64,000 nucleotides of DNA from Gymnorhina tibicen (taxonomy: Eukaryota > Chordata > Aves > Passeriformes > Artamidae), in NCBI GenBank assembly GCA_013399875.1, contig VXAZ01018984.1:8644206-8708205 (forward strand), read 5' to 3'. Below are positions 48,381 to 60,040 of this stretch, in pieces. Position 1 is the first letter of the stretch; the number at the start of each line of letters is the position of its first letter. Under the pieces are notes generated by a model that had not been told where the DNA came from, made no database searches, and saw only the letters and a program-made list of their open reading frames with translations. A program made the position numbers and the translations under genes.

Positions 48381-51300
48381 ACAGCTGGATTTAAGTGTCT
48401 TCACCACCATTTCACAGTGTTCTCCATGGAGTTCATGGTGTTGATGTGTGCATTCCTCACTGGGTAGAAAACTGGTTGGACAACTGAGCCTTTTCCCTTA
48501 TCCTAATAGGGTCACTTAGTCTTTCTTTACACAGGTATTAATATTCTTTTTTGGAGTTTGTCTTGCTGCAGGCATAATCACTTTATTAGAGTGAAAAAGC
48601 AGCACCAGCATTTTCCTCCAGAATTCTGGTATTAATTGAAAATGGATGGTAAACCTTGGGGGTCTGTCTCGGGGTTAACTATTCATGTGGGACATGTGAG
48701 TTCTGCTTGCCAGCAGCACGTGAGCAGCAATGGCATCACAGAGATGCACGTTTGTATTTTGTGGAAGGGACAGGTTTGTGCTTTTCCTGACAGCTGTCAG
48801 AGCAGCAGGTAGGTTCACATCTGTGCCTTTGAAGAGGAGGAGGAGTACATTTTAAACCTGAAGCTAATTAACTTTTCTCTGATAACCACATATGACAACT
48901 GTTTAAGCTTGTCTGTATTCCTTGTCTTCAACAACTAAGAGCCATGAAAAACACACCCCAAAATTACTGTTTACAACGGGGATTATGCAGTATTTTTGGG
49001 CTGTTCAATGTAGTAGGGATGCTCCTGGTTGAGGACACGCATACATCAAGAGTTTACTCAAATTAAACATGAAAAAAAAATGAAGATAACCTTTATAACT
49101 TTTTAACTCAGAAATCCATTGACAGGGAGTAATCAAACTTCTCTATAACTGAATTATGGAATTTCTTAGGACTGCTTCATTTTAAAAGAAATTTGCTCTC
49201 CTGACAAGAATCAACGTGATCTGAATGACACACATGCCTGTGTTTTGAATGTGTGGAATTTTCTTATGACTTGCTGTTTTTAAGGTTTTGAAAAAACCTT
49301 ATTTTAAAACTAGTCCTTTAATTTAAGACAAACACAACCCCAAAACCAAAGCAACACAAAGAATAGTTTCTAATCCTCTGGGTTGTAAACTTTATTCTTA
49401 TTTTTTAAGGCTTGAATCGTGAGCTGTTTGATTTTGTGTGTACAAAATTCCATTGTTTTTACTTACGTTGGTGCATGATTTGTGCATAAACGTTTTTCTA
49501 GCTTTCTGCAAGATGGTAGATTTCTGCACAGTTTGTGCGTAACTCACTGTTTCTAATTCACCTTACCAGTTCAGACAACGTGACTTGGAATGGTGTGAAC
49601 AAATGAGAGCCTGTCAAAAGGGTTTGATCTATTTTTATACTGTCCTTCTGCTCTCAAATGCTGCACATGTATTTGAAATTATTAATCCCAATGTTATTTC
49701 TTTCCTTAGCAGCATTTCACCTGTTTCAATGAACCATCCTTGGCATTTCTTTCCCCCTACTGCAAATTTCATAAAAACTAAAGCAGTGTGACTCTCCTTG
49801 CATAGATGGATATATTCTCACAGGTTTAATCATTGATGCTAAATCTTTTTAGAAGTTGGTGGGGGCTTTGCATGTAGGCAGGAGTTGTTTTACATGTATT
49901 TAAATGCCTTTTGAAATGTTTGTTTGGGATTTTTTTATGCTAGTCATACTTAAATATTGGACTTGGCTCGAGGTGAAGAGTAAACTGCAAATAGTCTGAT
50001 GGGCCAAAAGCAGTACTGTGAAGGAATAACTAGCAATCTGAAAGCTGAGCTAAGCTTTTAGAAGTGTTTTGCCATAAAATTGATGACCTAAGTGGGCAGT
50101 TGCTTTGGGAATACTTGGAGCATTTGAGGAGCTGCTGTGCCTAGCTCCTCCTTTTATCTGTCTTGCTGAAAGATAGGGTCCTCAGCACTCTCAGCAGGTG
50201 GTGGGAGTGTGCTTGGTCTGCATCAGTGCAAAGGCAAAGGCCCTTGCCTTGTTTTGTCTCTTGCCCCAGCTGTGAGGTGAGATAACCTCACTCCCTGTCC
50301 TCAAGCAAAGTGAGGCAATCCTCCCGTGAAGTGTGGATTAGCCTAGCTGCTAGCATAGCAATGAACAATTGAAGATGCTATCTGCCTCAGAAATTAATTC
50401 CTTTTCTCTGCGGCTCCAGAAAAAGCTATACATGCAAATGGGCCTAAGAGATGTCAAAAGCTAGGGATGGAGAGGTGTAGATTTTATTTCTTTTTTTGTG
50501 TGTTTGTGTGTGCAACTAATAGCCTAAAGAATACTTTTTTTTTTTCCACATTTGAAAATAGCAGAAGGCAGTACCCATGAGGTAGGATAGAGAAGAGCCA
50601 AACACAGCAATACCAACAGAGGTCCTGCAAAGTTACCTCAGTAGGCTGATAACAGTGGTGTAACATGCAGAGCTCAACAGGTGGTGTGTTACTGGTGCTA
50701 GGTGCTGAGATCCCCAGTGGACTGAACACATGTAAACTTCAGTACCCTGAAACAAGTCCTTAATGTTGTCTGAACGTGCAGCCAAGGGTGAGTGCTGCCA
50801 GTCCAACCCTGGGGAGAGAAAGCACAGGCAAGCTTGCAGGGAAAAGTCAGGACCCTTACTGCTTCTGCTGCTCGCATTGGCCAAGGACAGAAGGGACAGG
50901 TTAATTCAGGCAGCAGCTGTCTGTATGCTCTACTGATGGTTAGAGATAATAGTGAGCACTGGAAATGGTTATAATAAAATCCTTGAAGGATGTGTACAGC
51001 AGTTCCTGTGTTCATTCCTGGTGACATCAACTCTGGTGTTGGTTTTTTGCGTTTTAGCAGATGTCAATCTAATTACCTGTTCTCTGTAGGTGTAAGAATG
51101 GACTAATCTGTGGCTTTTTTTGTGGGGACTGGAAATTATCATAGAAGAGTTGCTAGCAACTTCAAACTACATCTTAAACTGCATGCAGTCTGTAAGCTGT
51201 GTCATCAGATAAGGAGAGGCGGTGGGGAATGAATAATAAATACATGTCAGGAGTGGAGAAAGATTTTGCACAGAACAACTGCTTCTGAATCTCATCATCC

Positions 51301-51420
51301 CCTCCATGTTTTCCCTAAGGTGTCCAAGGTGAAGCATCAGTCCAGTACAATAATTTCTTTGTGATGTTTCTTTAACAAAACTCTTTAGAGAAAATACATT
51401 TTCAAGTGAGATTTAAAAAA

Positions 51421-52130
51421 AAAATTTACATATCTGGGTTGAATATTTTACTGTGATTTGTTACATTAGCACTCCAAGAGTGCTAATTATATTATTTAAA
51501 TTGAAAGAAATAATAAAAAACAAATGTCTTGCAAAATACATTTTAAAATTTTTCCATTTAAGTATAGTGAGACTATATTGTTAAAGGTGTTGCAAATGAT
51601 AACTCTTTAATTAACAAGTGAGAAGTAAAATAAATGGGCTGCCTATTTAATGAATGAAATAATTAATTGATGGAAGCTGTTGTACTATTTCAGCAACAAA
51701 TGGAAATGTTATTTTCATTAAAGTGACTTTATCTCCCCTTCTTCCTGTGCCATTTCAGTTCTCTTCCAGCCACTAACCTCTTTTGTACATCGCCCCCAGT
51801 TCCCTCTCTCTCACTGATATTCCTTCCTGAACAAAAGCAGCCAATTGCTGTGCTTGTTGTCAAATAAGCTGGTCTCAAAATTTTCAACTGTATTTATTTT
51901 TTAGACGACACTCCTTTGTGTACTTTGAAAACTTTTATTAGCTTAGTGCAGTATTCATGGCACTTAATGATAATAATTTGCCATCCGATGATAAATACCT
52001 GTTTATAGCAGCTCTTTTCCACATTCATTAATCAAGAAAAGTTATCAACACAGCGATAAATATAACTTTGATTTTGGCTTAAATGTATCTCATACAAATA
52101 TCAAATGCTGTTTATCAGTGAATGCACGAC
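51421..52130. promoter_or_regulatory. AT-rich, homeodomain-site-rich block (enhancer-like candidate)
   Basis: This block has many TAATTA/ATTAAT/CATTAA motifs (for example near 51609, 51660 and 52027), TGATAA-type motifs, and a 10-bp hairpin at 51465-51487. It lacks mobile-element sequence. Its texture resembles conserved non-coding elements near developmental genes, and the inferred host, BMPR1B, is such a gene. Conservation itself cannot be seen from a single sequence. Confidence 0.3.
51465..51487. repeat. Perfect 10-bp inverted repeat with 3-nt loop
   Basis: The left arm attagcactc (51465-51474) pairs exactly with gagtgctaat (51478-51487) around loop caa. It lies at the start of the AT-rich enhancer-like block. 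It is not flanked by T-runs or repeats that would explain it. Confidence 0.9.
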
Positions 52131-55100
52131 AGGTACACTTCAGAGTGCATAAAAATAATAGGAGTGTATGTCAAACAACAGAATATTCTTCTGGACAATC
52201 TTGTTGAAATTGTCTTGCACACTCTTGTTTTTGCAGTGTTGTGGCTTGCCTTCTTCTGTCCTTGGTGGTCCTGAATGAATTAGGTTATCACTGTGGGGAA
52301 TGCCTCCTAATTCCTGCTGTGCAGGGCCCGCTTAAAACCAGTCCTTGCACAGGAGAAGTTAGCTGGCCAGAGAAATGATATGTAAAAATCGTATGTTCTG
52401 CATCTTTCTGGGGACTGTAGAGAAACCTCACTTCGTTGTAGCAGCCTTCTGGTAGTTGAAAATGGACACAATCCCCCGTGGCACAGATAACAGTCATGTG
52501 GGCTTTATCTCAGTCATTTTCCTTTTCTAATCAAGATTTTGAGGCACCTGCACTTCCTTTGGATCTGCTTTTGAAAGCAGTGCTTGGGCTGGATCCCCAG
52601 TTGCATCTCTGAATGCTTTTTACAGAGTTTGTCTAAATAAACGCGGATTCTGTGACTACTGCATTTTGCTGATCAGCTGGCATTGCAAAGCCTGTGCACT
52701 GCACCCATGTAAACCTTCTCCATTCTTTGAGCCATAGCATTTCGTATATAGTGTTACCACAGTAGATATAAACCATTCTGGAGGTAGTTTCCAGGTTTCT
52801 GCCTCATCTTTAAAGCTGCACTGTTTGGTCTTTCATAGAGGTCCATCTGATACTATAATTGTCCAGGAAACAGGGCCTGACAATAGTGAGAATACAAATC
52901 ATGTTGAGCTTTTTGCTTTGAGTTTCTCAAATTCCTGTCTGCGTTGAGTATTGTGATTTCATTTTGTTTTTCCAAGCCCTTACTTTTTCTTCATGTCTAA
53001 AAGGATTTAAAATTTCTTTCAAACATCTGGTCATTACATTTCCTTGAGGAAGGTTTGCTCTCAAAATAGCCTTTCTTGAAACCATCATGTACTTTCTGTA
53101 GGTGGTTGTCAACAGGAGCCAGCTGACTGACTGACTAACAAAATTGATACGTTTATTATTTACTGAATGCATACATTTTTTTTTTTTCCACTCAGATTTT
53201 TTTCCAAATGAAGTTTGGCATTGCTTGGTCTTTGTGCAGCCTAGGAAACTTAGATCTGCGTAAGACAGCTTAACTTAAAGTTACTTTTTTTGGGTTACTT
53301 GGTTTTTGTGGCTGGAGGCATCAGTGCTCAGGAACTCCCCAAAGGGGTTCCAGTACAAATAACTAGCTGACATTTGTTATAATTTCTGTTTTCACTCTCT
53401 CTTGGTGTATTTATGATCCTCCCTGGAAAGTTGAGGGATCCAGGCTGAACTGAGAATTCAGTCATAAAGTGAGAGTGGCAAGTTAGCAAATGTATCACTT
53501 GGATGTAGTAGACTAGCAACTGTGATATGCAGTCCAGCTGGTTTTACAGGTAGGTCTACGGAATCATGCCACATGTGGAATTCAAGCATGGAGTTTTTCC
53601 TGTCCTTCCACACCTGTGCTATCTCCAGCATGATGCTTACCATGTCAGTTGACTATGATCAGGCTATGACGTGGAGGCTGTTTCCTTAAAAAATATCTGG
53701 AGAGGGCTTTACCAAGCAACTTTTTACCTTACTTACCAGATGTGTCTGTAAATGTGGGAATGTCTCTTGTCTCATCGGAAATTAATTTTAACTTTGGGAG
53801 TTCTTATACAAAACCTATGGGGTGCTGCCTTCTTACCGCCCCTCAGAGAAGGTGGACCTGGAGGTGACTGACGCTGGGAGAAACAGATAAATTGAGGCTT
53901 TTCATGCCAAATATTTCACAGAACTCCCTGTTTGAGTGATCTTCAGCAAGACCTGTTTATTCAGATTTAGGCTCTAGCCCTTAAATCTGACCTTGCAGCA
54001 ATCAGGAGGTTGCCCTTGTGCTCAGGAGCAGGCAGGAGGGGTACTTGATGAGATGGAGTTGCAGACGTTACGCTCATGAGTTATAAGGAAAGAATTGCAA
54101 TAGATGATAGGAAAGGTCTGAAAAGAAAGCAACAGCTGAATTTGTTCAGCTCAAAATGACCCTGCCAAAAGAGGCAAATGATATCACAAGCTGGAAGGTC
54201 ATTGTTTCTTTACAGACTTTTAAAATATGTTTTTTATCCAAAAAATACACTGAGAAACTTGAGTGATGATGAATAAACCACTTTAAACTCATGGGAAACA
54301 AGCATCCTTAGCTATTGAGAAATCTTCAAAACTGCTGACAGGAAGGAAACCTAGCTTTATCTTAATGGATATGATCAAATACCTCGCTGTTACAGTCAGG
54401 TATGTGCGATGGTGCATTTTCCAGTGTCCCATTTTGCTTGACCAAAGAGTTGGGAAATACAGAAATTGCAAAAGCTGACTTGGCTATTTTGCCAACCTTG
54501 AGAGTGTGAAGTGTCATTTGCCTCGTTATTTTCTGTTAAGCAGCTTTTCCCAGCTGCAGTTCTTGTATCATCAGCTATGGAGATGAATCGCAAGAGAATC
54601 AACAGTGTAACAAAAATTAGTTGGGTTTTTTTTTTGGTAGGATATGCAAATTGTTGTAACTGTGGGTAGTTTCCCATTTTAAAACAAAACAAAATTTAGA
54701 GTCTGAATAATTCTAGACCAGCTTCCTCTTTATGACCCAGAAATTCTTGGAGTGTACCCTCTTGCCTTCTAACACTTTCCCACAGGTGGATAGGAGCTTT
54801 TTGGATAAAAAAGTTACTATTTTGTTATTCCACAGATGCACTGTTTTGTTTTCAGAAAATTAGCTTTCTCTTCTGCTTTTTCCTCCTGTGTCCTGAGATA
54901 TGTGAAGCTCTCCCTCCCCCATCTTTTTCTGCCCTCATTGAGAATATGAGGAGGAAATGTGGGGGACAATTTTGTCTTTTTAAAGAACATCCATTAACTT
55001 CAGACCTTTTTTCCATTCCCTGTAGCAGTTACTGGTTTTGCATGCACAAATTATTTTTACGAGGTGTTTTGATTACTTCAGGACATTGTTTTGAAACATT

Positions 55101-58100
55101 AATGTCATCTTTTATTCAATCTGCTATATAGCCAACTACTGGTCTCCCCTTATGAATCCCTCAGGATTCTATGAGCCCTTAGGAATCTTTTTGTTCTTAC
55201 TCTCCAAAGTCTTCAATTTTTTTGTGCTTCTGTAGTGTCAGGTGCTAGGTTGGTGCTGCTCAGGGGTTGTCAGACTTTCTGACTGTGTTCCAGTATTAAA
55301 CAGTGTAAGCGCTGTACAGGTAGAGCTCCCGTAGGAAGAGGTTTTTGTTCTCGCCGCAGAATTCAGTTTGGCTGTTTTGAAGTTTACTGATTTTTAGCTG
55401 CAAAACCCTAGCAGTTTGTGGATTACAGTTAAAGTACAATTTCTACTCATCAGTTATAAAACAATTTTCATTTTCACTGGTTATACTGCAGTTCTGTAAT
55501 TTAGCTGTGAAAATGAAATTCACTTTAGAGCATGATGCTGTTAATTTTTGTGTGTGATTTTTAAGTACAATATTGACTGAATTCCTCTCTTTTCTCCTGT
55601 ATGAGATGGTTCAGGATGAGTGTTTAAAAACAATCTGAAGAGCAAGGAAATAAGTTAGGTATGCGAACCAGAGCAATTCCACTAGCAATTTTTATGTCAT
55701 TTTGATAAACTGCTTTTCCATTGCATTCACCAAACACTTACCTGGAATGCAGTAACCTATTCAAGTTTGGGCTGTTTTGTTTTGTTTTGTTGTGGTGTGT
55801 TATATACCACCCCCTCTGTATTTCCATGTTGCAGTTGTGACTGGTCACTCTTAAGTTTGTGTCACCACATGCATGAAAGGGCTCATCTGCTGTCTCACGT
55901 CTCTGCAGTTTTTCCATGGGCAAGGTGTTTTTGCAAGGAGCAGATTCAGGTGGTCCCTTTATGTGTTTGTAGTTTAATGCCTGCTAAATACATGGAGTTT
56001 GACACAGATGACACGATTTTACTCCATTTCACAGGGCAGAAGTTGCATTTAATTTAGCTGTATCCATGTCACTGATGGTTTCTGGAAGTATTTTGGCCAC
56101 CTCCTGTGGCTCAAGGTGGGTGCAGACAGGAACCTTTACTTTCAGCTGTGTGGCAAGTGTGTCCCATATAGGCAAAGCAGTTTTGTTGTTGTGTAATTTC
56201 AGACATGTTGCCTTGCAGGGTTACTTGCTACTCGGTGACACGCTTTTTGTACAGTTCTCTTGCCTCATAGATTCTAACCCATCAAAAAAGACGGTTCATC
56301 TAATGGACTAGATGTCACAAGAGGGTTATTGTGGATGTGAAAGTGTATCTCAGACAACCTGAGCATAGTAAGAGCTAATTGTATTCAAATGCTGGCTTTG
56401 CTCCCTTTCAGTGGACTCCAGCTGTTCCAGTGGACGCTGTATTTTATCATTGTGCTGGACTACAGAGTGTAAGTGTTGAGACTACACATGCTTTTATCTT
56501 GTATAAGTTTTCAAAGACTTTCCCTGCTGGCAGCTTACATTGCTCAACCTACTCTCTTTTATGCTTTCCATGTATAATATACATGGCAGCCACTAGCTAG
56601 AGAATCATATGCAGCAGCTGGTTACACTCTGCATTTCTTTCAAGATCTTGTGCGAAACTTCAAAGTTTACATCAACTTACAGGAAAAATAACGCCTGAAT
56701 ATCAAAGGGAGAAATGAGCAGAGTACTCAGTAAATGTTGGTGCTGGTCTGAGTGCTTCCATGTTGCCTTGAACACAGCTCAGTTATTTCTTTAGAACATG
56801 CACTGATATTTACATTACCTTTCTCTAATTTTACTGTTTTTCAGAGTTCATTTATGAACTGCCTTTAATCTACTGAAGGAAGCTAGGATGTTTTTATGAT
56901 GTCATTGGGTTCTCATTAGTCAAACTTGCTTGTTTTTTAATAGGACCCTAATTTCATTTGGCAAGCCAGAACTTTATCTTACCACCCCTTTACCTTTCTC
57001 TCTGCAAAGCCCAGGAAAGTCTTTGTCTGAACATTATGTTTCAAAGCAAAACAAGAAACCCGTAGACAAAATAATTCAACTCCCACTTGCAAAGTTGATA
57101 GGAATGGCCGAGCACTGTGTGTGTAATGTTCCTGGGGAGTCTTTGGCTCACTCAGCATTGCAAGCCCCGCACAAGACCAGAGCAGCCAGGTGAAAGCAGC
57201 CACAGGCTCAGCAGTACGGGTGAGTCACAGCTCCACTCCTGGGTGGTTTGAGAACACTGGTGAAGAATATTTGGATAAAAATAAAAATGACATCTTCTGG
57301 TTTAAGGGCTACAGAAGAGAGCAACTTTGGAAATAATTACGATGATTTATGAGCTATTAGTTAGTGTGGTTCACCCATGAATTTGGGAATTAGCACTCCT
57401 CTGAAGTCCAAAGAAATTAAGTGAGCTGTAATTCACTTGAAGACAGGTTACTAAGTGTAATAATTTAGCTAGGAGCTAAGACTCTCACACCTTAGCTGCC
57501 AGTGAAGTCCTTTTTTAATATCTTTTGTACTAGGTTTTCTAATAACCCATTCTGACGGGGAAAGCTGTGTCTGGGTCTGTCTGATTTTCTTCTTTCTGTG
57601 TCATGCGTTGGTTATGAACCCCAGTGAACTTTAATTCTCTGGCACTTCTCCCTAGTCAGTGGTGGGAAATGGGCCCTCCTGAAGACAGTTCTGTTTGTCC
57701 TATCCCAACATTAAGGTGTTTCACGACAGAGCAACGAATACTTGTAAGCCTAGGGCCCTTTTCTTAGAGGTAGCAAAATAGTATTAGGGCTTGTAGGTGA
57801 ACATATATAGGAGATAAATTACACCTTTTTGAAGGGAAATATTTATTTGAGCTCTCTAGGAATACCACCACTCTTTATTTTGTTGTTGCTGTTGTTACTA
57901 CTGCTATTATTATTATTATTAAGGAATGGTTTGAGATGCAGAGGTTAAAATACACCCTTTTTAAGGTTTATGGACCCCAACATCAAAAGAAGCTTTTGCG
58001 ATTAATTTCTTCTTCTTTTGAGGAATCCTGCTTAGAAGCTGACTGCTCCAGCAGAAGCTACCTAGGGGAGGGAGCTCCCTGTGCTCTGGGCTGCTGTCTG

Positions 58101-58557
58101 AGCCTTTCCTGGCAGCAGATCAGTGACACTTCCTCAGTCACTTTCCAGTTCTCTGCCTTTTCATCTCTTACACAATTCCTTTTGTAGAGGTAACAAGTTT
58201 CTTCTAGAGGCTGAATGCCTGCTTTCTGTTCCTCCTGTATGGAGGGTGTTTTCTGATGTTTTTTGTGGGAGTGTGAGGACATCTGTTTTCAATTCCAACC
58301 TGGACATCATCACAACTGCTTCATACACAGGGCTTGATGCTGCCCTTAGCAGATAACACTGCTTTTTCCTCCCTGCTATTTGTGCCTTCCTGCCTCTACT
58401 GTGACATGTTGGTAGACAACAATCAAATGCCCTCTTAAGCTTTCTTTGCTGAGGTGTGTTAGCCAGGGAGGCAAGGCCAGACTCACGTGTTTTTTGCTTT
58501 CTGGAAGACATAGCTGCAGCAAGGCACTGAGTGGGGGAATTTGTAGTGACATTTAGC

Positions 58558-59100
58558 TGTGGGCAAACCCCAGCTGGCAGCTCAGCCCCACGCAGCCACT
58601 CACTCACCAGAGTGGGAGAGAGTGGAATGGCAAAAGTGAGAAAACATGGGTTAAAGTAAAGGAATTTTACCAGATAAAGGAAAAGCTGCACAAGTAAGCA
58701 AGGAATTCGTGCACCATGTCCCGTGGGCAGGCAGGAGATGTTCTGCCATCTCCAGGAGTGCAGGGCTTTATCACATGTAACAGGAGCTATAGCTCTGAAC
58801 GTCCACTTTTTCTTCTTCTTCCCCCACCTTTTACTGCTGACCGTGATGCTGTATGGTATGGAATATCCCTTGGGTCAGTTGGGGTCAGCTATTCCAGCTG
58901 TGTCCCTTCCCAGCCTCTTGTTTAGCACCAGCCTGCTCACTGGCGGGGCAGCATGAGGAGCAGAAAAGGCCTTGACACCAGTAAGCTCTGCTCAGCAATG
59001 ATGAAATCATCTCTGTGTTATCAACACTGTTTTCACCACAAATCCAACTCACAGCATCATATGAGGAACTATTAACTCTGTCACAGCCAAAACCAGTATG
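58558..59100 (-). mobile_element. Degraded solo LTR of an avian ERVL-type endogenous retrovirus
   Basis: I recognise this as a widespread bird LTR read backwards. The left end (tgtgggcaaaccccagctgg, then ctcagccccacgcagccact) is the LTR 3' end. The middle includes ggcaggcaggagatgttctg and atcccttgggtcagttgggg. The right end (agccaaaaccagta) is the LTR 5' end. Length is about 540 bp. The places where the family carries its TATA box and polyadenylation signal are altered here (near 58832 and 58655), so it is probably transcriptionally dead. No internal retroviral coding sequence is adjacent, so it is a solo LTR. Target-site duplications are not evident. The ORF called across 58161-58691 partly reads through it and is not a gene. 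Confidence 0.8.
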
Positions 59101-59827
59101 TATTTTCTCATCAGCAGGGTGGGAATATGAATTGGCCAGGTGGTGGGCTCATGTAGGTAAGAGCGAGGACTTGCAAAATGAAAATGTGATCTATTTTTCA
59201 AAGGCTGGTGTCCTCAGCACATAGCCAAATCAGATTATTTCTGGTGTGATGTGCTTTCTCTTTTGCCTTTTCCCCCCCCTCAGCAAGGTTAATTGCTCTG
59301 TCTGTATGTGTGTCCACATTATTAAAATTCCAGCGTTAGCAGCATGGGACTGGGGTTACGTGGCGTGGCAGTGACCCCTGACCATTGGGGTGGCTGTAGT
59401 GACGCTTTCAGCAGAACATGTCCTGGTTTTACAGTGCCAGCTTTTCCCCCCTGGTCAGTCCGATTCAGTGTTCTCCTCTGATTATAATCAGGAGCATGTC
59501 GCAGGGTCAGGAACACCTTTCTTGAGATAAGGGGGCTCCTACGCTGGTTGCTACTGAGGGCAAATTAATGGTGGAACCTCCTAAATACTTTAAAAGCTTC
59601 CTCCTGTTAATTTGTTACAAGTTGCTTGCGTCTAGACAATCCGTTTGTCCTGGGAGTTTCAGAATTCTAGACCCCTGACTTGTCACACCCTGCATTTGCT
59701 TCCCCTTGCAACTCTCAGCTGTAGGGTCCAGCTTGCAAACTTCCGAGCATACCTGAACAGGCTGTAGGCAAAAGATGGACTAACTACAATGAACTACGTG
59801 ATATTGTGGTATCAAATAGTGTTTTAC

Positions 59828-60040
59828 AGAATCACAGAATGGGTCAGGGTGGAAGGCACCACAATGTGTCATCTGGTCTGACCTCCGTGCGCTCAGCAGG
59901 GTCATCCCAGAGCACATGGCACAGGATTGTATCCAGATGGTTCTTGAATATCTCCAGTGAGGGGAGACTCCAGAGCTGTGCTGGGCAATCTGCTCCAGTG
60001 CTCTGTCACTGATGTTTGAAAACTCCAAATCCTTCTCGGT
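59828..60040 (-). mobile_element. CR1 LINE 3' UTR fragment
   Basis: It begins with the reversed CR1 tail (agaatcacagaatgggtcag) and follows the CR1 3' end. Cues include cagcagggtcatcccagagc, ttgaatatctccagtgaggg and gctccagtgctctgtcac. The copy is 5'-truncated after about 210 bp, is non-coding, and lies about 0.7 kb from the ERVL-type LTR. Confidence 0.88.

Noticed and set aside
58161..58691. 176-residue ORF on the minus strand
   Set aside because: Its first part reads through the ERVL-type LTR and the rest has no family resemblance.
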